Below are positions 24,098 to 35,118 of a DNA stretch of 64,000 nt, in pieces. The stretch spans positions 293,001 through 357,000 of the forward strand of contig RPFO01001642.1 in the NCBI GenBank assembly GCA_009746045.1. The letters are read 5' to 3'. The position numbers and the translations under genes were made by a program. A model generated the notes under the pieces. It was given only the letters and a program-made list of their open reading frames with translations. It was not told where the DNA came from and ran no database searches. This DNA is from Mesostigma viride. Lineage: Eukaryota; Streptophyta; Mesostigmatophyceae; Mesostigmatales; Mesostigmataceae. The stretch's first letter is position 1, and each line of letters opens with the position of its first letter.

Positions 24098-25046
24098 AGA
24101 CTCTGATGACGGACGCTCGGAAAAACCTACGTTAAGGACCTGGGAAAAGATGCAATGTTTAATTAATAAATCTACATATATATATTCACATGCATACTTT
24201 AAACTATCAGGGACTCCTAATTGAACATAATCCCTTCACTATCTGCTACAGCAATGTGCCGTACAATAAATCGGTCCAGTCATCAGACTGTACTAAAAAA
24301 TGAGCATCTTGCCCCAATATTTAACCTAGTGATGCATCACTTCCCCAACAAATTGCTCATCACCTGCGCAATTATTGAACTGGCGGTCAGCAGACTTCGC
24401 CAACCACAGGCAAGGGCGCACCATCAAATGTCAGCGCCTCTGCTGACCTACCAATATGACCTTCCAATAGTGTACTGGATCGTCCCGGTTTGATAACAAG
24501 GTGGGCGATCCAAAACCCAGTGTCCTACAATCCCTAAAAATGCCAATCAAAACTATGTTGCTGGCTACAACCGGTACCTGGCCAACTCGGCTTCCGGAAA
24601 CCATGTGCCCGACATCATCGGCACAAACTTTACAATGCGCATCGGGCACTCGAGCAGAACGTCGCTTCCTCAGTGCCACAAGCAGCGTCGTCCTGTGAGA
24701 CCGCAGCATCGCCAGCAATCGCCGCTACACCATGGGAAATCCATGGTGCTAGTAGCCATGTTCTTTATACACTTTTTGGCCGCACCTCAGGCACCAAAAT
24801 GAAATACATGATTTTCGTGCACAAAGCGCGAAGGCAAAACCACACCAACAAGTCGTGTGAACCACGGTTGCCAAGGTCGTGAATCGAAAGCCGGCACAGG
24901 AGACGGTTCATTGTAGTCATCCCAGAGACTGCCACCAATATCGGCACTATCCCAGAGTCAAATGCAAAGCAGCCGGCTGGCCTCTGAAATCCATCTTCCA
25001 TGTCGCGTGGCTGTGCGAAATTGAAGGCACCTTGAGGTTTGGTACT
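24098..25046. other. Gene-poor stretch, nothing recognised
   Basis: Contains A/T-rich sequence and short frames. The longest is 95 codons on the minus strand at 24431-24718 and has no recognisable domain. It includes the likely 3' UTR of the minus gene ending at 25047. Confidence 0.3.
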
Positions 25047-25760
25047 TCATAGCAACTCGTGGTGGCAATCCGGCCCACGTGATGAGACACTACTACGCCG
25101 CTTCAGTAGGCCACTGCTCCAAATGCCACGACTGTCGTGCAGACTCGGGGAGAGCAAGCCGCCACGGTTGCGAGTCTTCTCTATTGCCGTCAGCACGTGA
25201 GGTGGAAGAAACTGTTTTGGAGTTTCGACGTCAGTCCGGCTGACTGACGTGCGAGGGATCCTGATATTCATCGGTGCGGACCTCGAATATGGGACAGAAG
25301 TAGACATACTAGCATCCCGCTCATCCGCCAACACTTCTGAGGCATTGCCGGATGCTGATGGAGCGCGAGTTACGTCCCGAGTGCCGACCAGCTCCAAAGC
25401 CCTCTCAAAGTCGGGAGACATTTGCTCGCTGGAACTGGCCGCAGAAACGTCGGCAACAGGGAATGCAGCAGAAAAGGCATTTCCGCATTGAAACGACACG
25501 TCACACTCCAGGAGAAGACCTCCAAGCTCAAGGTCTTTCGCCTTCAAGCGCCCATTCGCGATATCTTCCAAAAAAAAAGGGCCCGCGGTCTCGCATGTGG
25601 GACTCGCCAGAACTTCATCCCACACTTCTCCATCCTCCACAACGTCGGATTCTTCAAAGTCCCACTCAAGGTCGCGGGGCTCCAAGCTGCCCATCACGAA
25701 ATCCATATCAGCGCTTGCCCTGGACGATGGCCCAAAGGACTCACTCAAAACTGTCGCCAT
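25047..25760 (-). CDS. Acidic protein of unknown function (single exon)
   Basis: ATG at 25760 gives a 237-residue protein in one exon, ending HHELL. The open frame extends seven codons further upstream, but no ATG lies there. The N-terminal third is acidic (DLEWDFEESDVVEDGEVWDEVL, shortened here), the middle is Ser/Ala-rich, and the C-terminal third is basic with a FLPPHVLTA segment and a KRRSS motif. An acidic stretch with a Trp (EVWDEV) followed later by a PPH motif faintly recalls plant S40/DUF584 senescence regulators. The rest does not fit, so no family is assigned. No signal peptide or membrane segment is seen. Confidence 0.5.
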   Translation of the reverse strand: MATVLSESFGPSSRASADMDFVMGSLEPRDLEWDFEESDVVEDGEVWDEVLASPTCETAGPFFLEDIANGRLKAKDLELGGLLLECDVSFQCGNAFSAAFPVADVSAASSSEQMSPDFERALELVGTRDVTRAPSASGNASEVLADERDASMSTSVPYSRSAPMNIRIPRTSVSRTDVETPKQFLPPHVLTAIEKTRNRGGLLSPSLHDSRGIWSSGLLKRRSSVSSRGPDCHHELL

Positions 25761-27057
25761 GGCCGCCGCTTGTCGACTCAATGCACAAAATATCGATCCC
25801 TTGAGAAAAAGAACGATGACTTCAAAAGGAAAGATAGCAAGCCTTGTGACCGAAGTGCTCCGTGGTTGGTGATGGCATTGGTTGGGTTCGGCGGCTGCCG
25901 TGCATTCGCAAGTTTTCGCTTATTTCTGGTCGGTGGCTCCACCTTGCCGGCGGAGCTCCTGTGCCTGCGTTTTCCTGTACCGTCAGAAAAGCCATTTTTT
26001 GAAATGTCAACCTCCCGGTTTTCAAGCATCAGCACCGGGGACAAGTCAGCAGCCCGACCATCGAAGCTCCACGCTGGCAGCTGAGTCATGCAGGCCGGCC
26101 AAGTAATCGCTTTCGTGCCGTAGCATAGTCATATCCTGGCAAGATTTTCATTCTACTAGCGTGGCACCAAAATCAGCACAGCTTCAGCCGCATCGGGGAC
26201 CACTCAACACGAACCACCGTGGCTCGGCAATGCAGAAACCTTCAAACTCCGATAGCATACTCATGATGTCGCGCAAAATCTGCTGCGGATTTTGCGACAC
26301 ACCTGGTCTCAGCGGCCTCAGGTCCCCGCGAGTTCCGGTTTGCTATGCGCTCCTGCAGATGCAGTCTGAGCTTCTGCAGATGCTTTTCGAGTAACCGTAG
26401 AGCGTAAATCACAATGCCAGCGGCACCTGCGCGAAAACGGCGGGACCCGAGAAGAATCAAAAGATTCCCCATAACTATGCGGCGCCGCGCACGGTAGCAA
26501 GTACATACGTACATACATACAGTACAATATGTACTGTAGCAACATGCGCGTACTTTGTGCTGGCGGTTAGCAGCAGCACGCATTCGTGACAGACGAGAGA
26601 TTTTTCGTTATGCTTTTCTAAAAGGAACTCGCACTGGAGTGCGCGTCTTGTCGGACGCCACGTGCCAGTTTCTTTTGTTCCATCTTTTCATGCTCTCGGA
26701 CAATGTTGTGATGTTGTGACGAACATCATAGCCACATTACACGCACAAGCACTGTAGACTCTGCTGCCCAGGTGCGGCGTGGGATCCAACTAACTAACAC
26801 GCACAAGCAGCAGAATTGCTGTCGAGCACGACCTAGCACTCGGATACGCCGCCTTCTCAATACCGGACGAAAATGCGAGCACGGCTCCATTATAAGGCGC
26901 AACTCCCGTTTCGCAGCCACAATTGCAGCGTTTTCGTGTGTGCCGCTGGTTTGGGCCAACACGGCATTAATCCTGGTATTTGCAAGGGAGTCCATCGCAA
27001 CGGTCTTTTATGAATCACAACATGAAATACAGCTAACTGGGTGGCCGTCGCATAGTC
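25761..27057. other. Intergenic region between divergent genes
   Basis: Lies between the acidic-protein gene (-) and the ankyrin gene (+), and probably holds both promoters. Short frames of up to about 113 codons on the minus strand (26242-26583) have no recognised domains. A short (TACA)n-like repeat lies at about 26503-26535. Confidence 0.35.
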
Positions 27058-30000
27058 ATGCCGGAGCCCAGAGCGCCGCGACGCCGGACCACTCCGTACC
27101 TCCCTCCCCAGCTGCGAGCTCGAAACGAGGCGGGGAGTGCGTCTAGCGAGGGTGGCACTCCCCACCGCCATTTAGACGACCTGGTGCCTTCCATCCTTGA
27201 AATCGGCCTAATTTGGCGCGGGGACTTGTTCCGCAGTCGGCAAACCCTGTTTGCAAATTGTCCAGTCGATGTCGTGGAGGAGTCTGCCAATGGCCAGCCC
27301 GGTCAGGCCAACATCAACAAGGTATGCCGTGCGTTCCGGAGGCACATGAATTGAATGAGTGAATTCCAATATTCCATTCATTGCTGACAAGCGTCTCCTC
27401 CTTTCAAGTAAATGACTCTCCAACTCAACTCGGCTCTCTGCCGCTGCAAATTAACTCCGGTAACCTTCCCTACCGGATCCCCCCGTGCCCCGACGCGTCA
27501 TGTCCCTCGTCCAGGTGGTGCTGCGGATGGAGTGGGACCCGGACCTCGTGCGCAGCGTCCTCGTGTGGTTCAAGGACGCGTTCGCCCTCAACAGCACCCC
27601 GCACGCGTGGGCCACCTCCCACGATGCGAGTGCGCATGACAGCTTGGGAGGCGGCGAGGCAGGCATGCCTGGTCATGTGCACCCAGCTGCCACGTGTGCG
27701 CTGCCGTCACCCGCCACGCCGGATCCTGTGCCTCCCTTCCCCCTCTCCAGCCCAGCAAACGACATGCCAGCTGGCCAGCCCACCATGGGCACAGCATCTG
27801 GCACCGTTGTCACTGCCGGCAGTGGCAACAGCAGCAGTAGTAGCGGGGCCACCGGATGCGCTGGCGCGGGAGGCACTGGCGACATTCGCAGCCGCAGCAC
27901 TGCCATTAGTGGCAGCGCGAGCGCATGCACTACTGGCAGCATGGGCGGATGCGCGACTGGTAGAGGCAGCGGCCGTGAGGATAGTGATGATCGGGGCGGT
28001 GACGGTGGTGGCATCATCAGAGGGGCCGCGGCTGGTGGTATCTCAGGCAGCGCCGTCGTGACGCCTAGAGCAGGGGGTGCCGATGATCGTGCTCTAGCGC
28101 CCATGCCATGCGTTGTCCATGGTATCAAGGTGGAGTCCAACGACTCGCAGCGGGGCGCTGCCAGAGGGAACGTGGGGGGGACGGATGCCAGAGGCGCCAT
28201 CGTCATGCCTGTGCAGCTGTTGCTGGAGGAGGCATGTCTGGAAGTGACAGAAGTGGACAGTGGTTGTGAGAGGAGAGGGGAGGAGTCAACCGGGGGGGGC
28301 GCTCGCACGTACAGAATGCAAGGAGTCGGGGGCGGCAGTACGGGTAGTGGCGGAGACGGCGACGGGGGGCATGATGGTGGCGGAGTGGGGGAAATGGGTG
28401 GGCACGGTGACGGTCGCGGAGCTACAAATAGGTCGGGATCCAGCGACCCCGTACCGGTTGGGTTTCCCGCGGGTGAGCTCAGTGCCGGTAGAGTTAGCGG
28501 CGGGGACCGCGGTGCTGGCGCAGGGCATCGTGACAGTGGCGGCGGGGGCGATGGCGGGGAGGGGGCGATGCTGAAGCTTGCCAGGGGAGGCGGCGATGGC
28601 GGTACCAGGGCGGCACAAGCACCGGGTGTGGATAGTAGCAATAATAACAACAACAATAATAATAATAATAATGATGATGATGATGATAATAATAGAGTGG
28701 AGGAGGCGGTGGGCGTGGAACCGCCAGCAATGCGTCCTGACGACCCCTCATCAGCGCGCGCGTCCGCACCTCGTGGCGCTTCAGCAGCCAAGAGTGCCTT
28801 GTCGGGAGGGCCAGGCGCTTCAACAGGGCGCGGTGCGCCAGACGTGAATACAAGGCGGACCACGCAAGCGCACACGGCAGGCGGGGCAGGAGGGACGGAC
28901 AGAAGGACCGCGGCAGACCGCCACCACGCAGCGTTGTCCGCAGCTTCCCTTGCCACCCCCCCCGTTGGACAGCCATCACAGGATGGCAGGGCGCCTCCAT
29001 CTACGGACACGTCTGCAGGCGTAGTAGGGGGGCCCCTGGCCTCGCTCACATTCCCTCCCTGGATCAGCAAGAGCCAGCGCGCGTGTGTCCACCATGCCGC
29101 CCAATCGCTCGGTCTGGACTCGCACAGCAGCGGGGTGGGCGAGAAGCGGGCGGTGCAGGTGTCAATCCCCGGGCCGATGCATGCGGCGCTGGGTCACTGT
29201 AGCGAGGACGCGGCGGTAACTGTGGCGCCGCGGGGCGACCGGGGGCGGGCGCGTCGGTCCTGGGATGGCCACGATGATCGGACAGCAGACGGGGAACATC
29301 GTAACCATAATAACCATCATAACGATTATAATTACCATAGCAGTAGCAATTATGATGACAGTAATCGTACCACTGATGGTCTTACTCATGAGGGGCCAGC
29401 CAACGTGACTGGATGTCCACCAGAGAATCCAGAGCATAGCGTGCCGGGTGGTCCGAGTGGGGCATTCGGGGCCAGTTCTTCAGCGGTATTTGGGGCCAGC
29501 TCGGGCTCTGGCTGGGGAGTGCCAGCGGCGGTCCCCACTCGACAGCAAGGGGGAGGTTTGGCGAATGGCGGGGGTGGGGGCGGGGGTGGGGGCGGGGGCG
29601 GGGCGACCGGGTGGGGTCGTGGCCGGGGCATGTGGCCCCAAGGCCGAGGCCAAAAGCGTCCGTCCGGGTTTTACGCGTCTGGTACGTCGTGAGAGAATGA
29701 TCGCGTGGGTGGTGCTCTAAAAGTGGTTTTAGTAATTTGGTCGGGTACCAGTGCCCTCCATGTATTGATGGGTGCATCACATTACAGTGATTGTGGCGGA
29801 CGTGTGTTCTTCCGGTGTGTGGTCAAGGCATGAATTGTGAAGTAAGGAGCGCGTGGGTGTTGGGTATATGTGCAATATGGTGACCATGCAATCGTTGCTT
29901 CGATACAGTGACCTCGTTGATTCGATACAGTGACCTCGTTGCTTCGATACAGTGACCTCGTTGATTCGATACAGTGAGCCATCAGCTACGCCTCGATCCT

Positions 30001-33000
30001 CCAAACGCACACACGCATCCACTGCCCCCATGCACACACGCATTCCTCCCATGCACACGCGCATTCCTCCCATGCACACACGCACTCTTCCCATGCACAC
30101 ACTCATTCCTCCCATCCACACACGCATTCCTCCCATCCACACACTCATTCCTCCCATCCACACATGCATTCCTCCCATCCACACATGCATTCCTCCCATC
30201 CACACACGCATTCCTCCCATCCACACACGCATTCCTCCCATGCACGCAGGACGGCCGGGCCGGCCGGGCCCCACCCCCATGCTCTACCCCCCCACCCCGT
30301 ACGACATCTGGCGCTGGGCCAACGCCGAGTTCCTGGAGATCTCCCGCGGAGAGGTCGAGGAGCTCATGCAGCAGGGGCTGGCCAGGGCCGGCCAGGCCGA
30401 TGGCAATGGCGCGGCCAATGGCTCCACCGCACCTTGGCAAGGCAATCCCCCGAACAACGGGCCGGGTGTGGGCTGGTCCCCTCCGGCATTATCCGTCGAT
30501 GTGGGCCCGGGCGGCGCGGGCCTGGGCACGGCGTCGCTGGCGGCGCGGTTCCCCCAACTGTCCGCTTTACCGCCGCGGCTCCTGCAGCTGGTGCACCTGC
30601 GCATGTCGGCGCGCTACCTGTTCGCGTGCATCCAGGTGGGGACCTTTTTTGTGTGTTGTGTATAGTGGCATGCGCTACACAACACCAGGCGTTAGTGGAT
30701 GTAAAGCACATGGTGCATCCAGGTGCGCGAGCCAGGCGTCATGGAGTGGAGTGCGGATGTTGATGGAAATGTGGGCAGTGGTGCAGCATGATCGCAGGCC
30801 AGCCCCCTTTCACTTAGGGGTTTTGCCATGCCAAGCCGTAGTGTAGCAGGTGCGGACAAGTGCGTGCGCTGGATGTGGTGTGTATGGGTGGTATAGTGTA
30901 CAAGGCGCCTGCAGGTGTGTGCTTTTGATGCCGCATGACATGTGGATGCTCTAGTGAAAAAGCCTGTAGGAACCACTGCCAGCTTTAGTGATTCGGTATG
31001 CAAGGTGCATCCGTGCACGAACGTGGTCACTGTACTTTTACTCATTTACTGTATCCAGGCTGCAAGCGGTCGCGTGGTGTTCCTTTTTTCTTTGGTAAAC
31101 ACATAATGTAACCTGCCTACCGGGTTGGATACTTGGGTTGTATTATTTACTGAATTTCTCAACCCTGCTTCAAGAAACAGACAAGGGTGTTTACTAAGTT
31201 CTAGTTCTTTACCAGGCCGAGTAGCGCGCGTTCACACGTTTCTGCGATGTCTCCATCCCCAACATCTGCCGGTTGTCATTGTGATCCTGCTTGCCACGTT
31301 CCTTGGTTGCCTTTGATTTTTTCCTTGATGGTTTCCATGCTCGGATCCCTGCCATGGTTTACATTGGTTGTGTTCTCTCTGTTGATGGAAAAGTTTCCCC
31401 GTTCCCCGACACCAAGTAGGCGCTATTCCCCCGCCCTTAGAGAATAGGAACTATTCCCCCGCATTTTGAGAATAGGCACTATATCCCCCTCCCCCCTTCG
31501 AGAATAGGCGCTAATCTTTCCCCTTAATAGAGAATCAAGGGGTGGATAATAGAAACTGCAGTGGGAAAATAAGTCACCGCGTTCTCTCCTCTCCTCCCCC
31601 CTTCTGCGGCCTTACCACCGCTCTCCTCCCCTTGATATGTGCAAAGGGGAAAAGGGAGATCGTACACGAAAGAGGAAAAGGGAGATCGTACAAGGTAAGC
31701 CAAGTGCTCAAAGTATTGGTTTATTCCCCCATTCATATGCCCACACACCGCAGGCGGGCGACGGCCTGCGTGCGGTGGAATTACTGCGCAAGGAGCCCCA
31801 TCTGGCGCGCGTGCGGGGGGAGGGCGGGGAGACCTCGCCCGACGGCAGCTACGCGCTCCACCTGGCGGCCACGCGGAACATGGCCATGGTCGCGCGGCTG
31901 CTGGTGGAAGGTCAGTGAATGCAGTGGGTTTGGTTGCTTGTGCAAAGGTGGGCAGAGTAATGCCAGCAGTACTAAGTTTGACCGAAGGTGGGTATTCAAC
32001 GGGTGTCGCTGCTGTGAAAGGTGGGTAGAGAGCAGTTTTGAATGAGTTTTTGAGGGAGGGTATTGGTACCGTACGTCTGCAATACAATGAAAAAGTGAAA
32101 TAGATGTTGTATATATTATTGAAATAGATGTTGTATGTATTATTGAAATAGATATTGTATATATTAGTGAAATAGATGTTGTATATATTAGTGAAATAGA
32201 TATTGTATTTATTTGTATACTAGTATCCAATATACAAATATAAGTCTGCTCTCCATGGGTTTTGGCTGTGCAATCCCTGGTGTCCGCAAGCAGAGCTGGG
32301 CACCGGTCTAGCCCACTCCCCTCACCCTCATCCCTACGATCTGGACTCTTGGATTCATTCCCCCGGAGCGCCTGCCTCATTATTAAGTGATTTATCAAGT
32401 AACGTGCGTGTTTGCAACTTGCCCGTTGAAACTCTATGGTGGAGCCAATTTTCGGAAGAACCTCACCCTTATGCTTGCAAATTAGGGACAAAGTCGGTGG
32501 ATGTATGGATATATGGATGTATGGATTGACGGATTTTATCCACTATTCCTATGGATCTTCTCACGTGTACGGCCTTATTAGCTTCGCCAATTCTGGCGAA
32601 CCTAAGGGCTCTTCCGAAAATTGGCTCCGCCTGATTATCCCCCCCCACCTCCACGGTGTCTCTGTGCAGAGCTGGGCGCAGGGCTGGAGACACGAGACTC
32701 GCTGGGGCGCACGCCGCTCATGGTCAGTACTTGATAGAAATAAATAAATAATCATATTCGCCTTGATGGGCCACGGCTTCATGGTACACAAGCGGCAGTT
32801 TAACTGTGACTTGACTTGCAAGCACTGGTGGGTTTGGAAGTTGACACGGAACTTGTGGTAACGAACGACTATATTTGGAACGAACGCTCTAATGTCCACT
32901 CTCAGGCTACTCATGGGAACGGAAGTGGCACCAGTTGTTCATAGCGGGCTGGGCTGCTGGAAAAGGCAGCAGGCTTGAGGGCGGGTTAGGCTGCTAGAAA

Positions 33001-33768
33001 AGGCACCCGGCATTCGTCACAGGTTTGGCTGCTTGCAGAGCCCTCAAGGGGACTACCATGGCCTGCAAGCGTGAGTAGCAGAAACGATGCTTGTAGATTG
33101 TCATGATGCAGTCAATAAAGCCATGCCAAGGCGAGGTGGAGGGTCAACCATGCGGTTTTGTTGTAGAATCATATAGAAGCCCGGCCCTGACAGTATTACT
33201 TTCTTGTGCGAATCGGGCATTGTTTTGTTTTTCAAGCTTGTGAAGATCGCCTGCAAATGACGCTGTCTACCATCCTCCTTTAAATATTAATTTGGCCCCA
33301 CGTTTGGCCAATATGCGGTTCGCAGGGCTGGCATATGTGAGAGAGAAATAGTGTGCCGCGTGATTGCTACTTTATGGGGACTGATGTGATTGTATGACCA
33401 TGCTAGTGTGGGAATAGGCTAATGTTGTCGGCATACTGATGCTATGAGAATATCGATGAGACCGCCCGCTAGTATGACCATGCTAGTGTGGGAATAGGCG
33501 AATGTTGTCGGCATACTGATGCTATGAGAATATCGATGAGACCGCCCGCTAGTATGACCAGGCTAATGTGGGAAAGGCGACATTATTGTCGCCCACCTCT
33601 GGGGAGCTGATGTGCGAGTGTGTGCGTGTGTGTGCATGGGTCTACTTCTGCCGCGCGGCTGCCCCCTTGTACTGCCTCTGTGTGCCCAATGTGCAGTGCG
33701 CGGAGGAGGCTCGAAACTGGGACATTGCAGACATGATCCGCGGGGCACAGAAACAGCAGCATGGGTAA
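27058..33768 (+). CDS. Ankyrin-repeat protein with long low-complexity region (6 exons)
   Basis: Proposed exons: 27058-27321, 27515-29681, 30250-30635, 31754-31910, 32670-32722 and 33697-33768. All phases agree and the sum is 1032 aa. Exon 2 begins VVLRMEWDPDLVRSVLVWF and is then about 650 residues of Gly/Ser/Ala/Asp-rich low complexity, including an Asn run followed by an Asp run (28637-28695) and a Gly run near its end. Exon 3 encodes YDIWRWANAEFLEISRGEVE and later LVHLRMSARYLFACIQ. Exons 4 to 6 form ankyrin repeats: YALHLAATRNMAMVARLLVE, then GAGLETRDSLGRTPLM joined to CAEEARNWDIADMI across the last intron, as the ankyrin consensus predicts. Function is unknown; such proteins usually act by protein binding. 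Exon 1 is the least certain. A 465-codon minus frame over exon 2 is a shadow. Confidence 0.82.
28637..28695. repeat. (AAT/AAC)n-(GAT)n coding microsatellite
   Basis: A trinucleotide block within exon 2 of the ankyrin gene encodes about eleven Asn followed by five Asp and two Asn. It keeps the frame. Confidence 0.9.
29895..29986. repeat. ~25-bp tandem repeat in ankyrin gene intron 2
   Basis: Four imperfect copies of a unit built on TTCGATACAGTGACCTCGTT. It lies in the intron between exons 2 and 3. Confidence 0.85.
30010..30249. repeat. 21-bp minisatellite ending at a 3' splice site
   Basis: About eleven copies of a 21-bp unit (ATTCCTCCCATCCACACACGC type). The last copy is altered to end in CACGCAG, which is the acceptor of ankyrin gene exon 3. 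The array therefore supplies the pyrimidine tract and the splice site. The unit is a multiple of three, so open frames run through it without being coding. Confidence 0.9.
31425..31520. repeat. ~33-bp tandem repeat, ankyrin gene intron 3
   Basis: Three to four imperfect copies built on AGAATAGGCGCTATTCCCCC, located about 230 bases before exon 4. Confidence 0.75.
32097..32214. repeat. 24-bp A/T-rich tandem repeat, ankyrin gene intron 4
   Basis: Five copies of a unit built on GAAATAGATGTTGTATATAT. Confidence 0.85.
33392..33570. repeat. 80-bp direct duplication, ankyrin gene intron 5
   Basis: Two near-identical 80-bp units start at 33392 and 33472, and a partial third starts at 33552. They begin GTATGACCATGCTAGTGTGG. 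They lie about 130 bases before the last exon. Confidence 0.85.
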
Positions 33769-35118
33769 TCAGTTAAATAATTAGATTAGATTAGATTACA
33801 CAATAGTGCTCAGCATGGGTCATAGCAGACCTTGAAGACTTCATGGCTCACGTCAGTGGCTGGGTTTGGGTGGCGTGCCAGGCTGCCAGCTGCATAAACA
33901 CAAACGTAGGCTTGACGACAAGGGTTGTGGACTGCAGTTTGGAAATTGCATAACAAGGCCCTTTTTGTCGTTGCATTGCGAGGAGCCCATGCCTCGTTCG
34001 CCGTTTTTTACTGGGGCCTGGTCTTCCGTCTTGTCCGTGCACTGAACACCCTCTATGATGGCCAGTGCGGTGTGCGACTAACCTTGAAAGACCCCCCAAC
34101 CTCTTGGCCAGGTCAGGGTGGAGTCGAGGTTTTATGCGTTGTACAGACCAAGTTGAGATCGGCTGAAAACGAGTACACGCCAGTATTGTCGAAACGCTCA
34201 TGACTTCATGGCAGTGATCGAGGCCATGAGCATGTATATTGTATACATCAATCAATGAATGCATGTATATTCTATACATCGATCTAACACACGTACGCAC
34301 AATGTATCCACACACACGATGTATGTCTCATACATTGTGCATGAGCTATAACCGTCATACCGGCCGACCATGGGTATCTGTTACGTCCCAAGCCGGACAG
34401 TGCGAAAGATCTAAGCTAGTGCAATGACAAATGACTTCAGACCTACGCATTGTTACGCCCATACAAGGGTCTGGGCCGTAACATATACCGCCCATGGGTA
34501 TAATATAATATGGATCTATAATGTGTACGTCTTGATCAATAGTGGTGTTCGAATAAATAAAATTATGCCATACAGTAAGTATTCAATGTACCGGGGATCC
34601 GCATCACAGATTTTTCTCATGCACAAAACGCTTCTGGCGGCACCCAACCAGCTAGCTAGTGATCGAGCTTTCCTGCCCAACCACTTGGTATTTCTATGAG
34701 GGCTGGTGCAGCTGTGCCAATTTCTCTGAGCCGCTTCTCTGTCAACTTCAGTTTGCACGCCAAGAGAAAAAAATCACAGCTCGCTCTTTCTCCACGTCCG
34801 TGGCAGGAACTCTGTAAGAAGGCTTTGTGGCCAGCGATTCCATGGGTCCTAATCCATCCCCAGTATCAATCAAGTACATCAATTGGGCCAGTTGCGTACT
34901 CACACAATGCGCTTGTGTCAGGTACTAGTCAAGGGGGTCACTCGTTGCCGTGGCAGTGCCGTCAGTAAGTCACTCGTCTCACTCAACGAGTGGACCACCC
35001 GTCCTTTGGCCCACGCAGTCAGGACTTGGGATTCACTCTATGGCCCATTCTCCTCATGGGCCACTCATGGGTATCAAAGTGCTCTTGTCCCCACTCATCA
35101 CTCTGGGTCACTCGTGGG
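33769..35118. other. Region between convergent genes
   Basis: Holds the 3' ends of the ankyrin gene (+) and of SEP15 (-). A short (ATTAG)n run is at about 33780-33797. Imperfect repeats of GGGTCACTCG and CACTCATGGG type are scattered at 34930-35125. No gene is recognised. Confidence 0.35.

Noticed and set aside
27673-29070. 465-codon minus frame
   Set aside because: Antisense of the low-complexity exon 2 of the ankyrin gene; the Ser/Pro/Leu-rich composition mirrors Gly/Ser codons.
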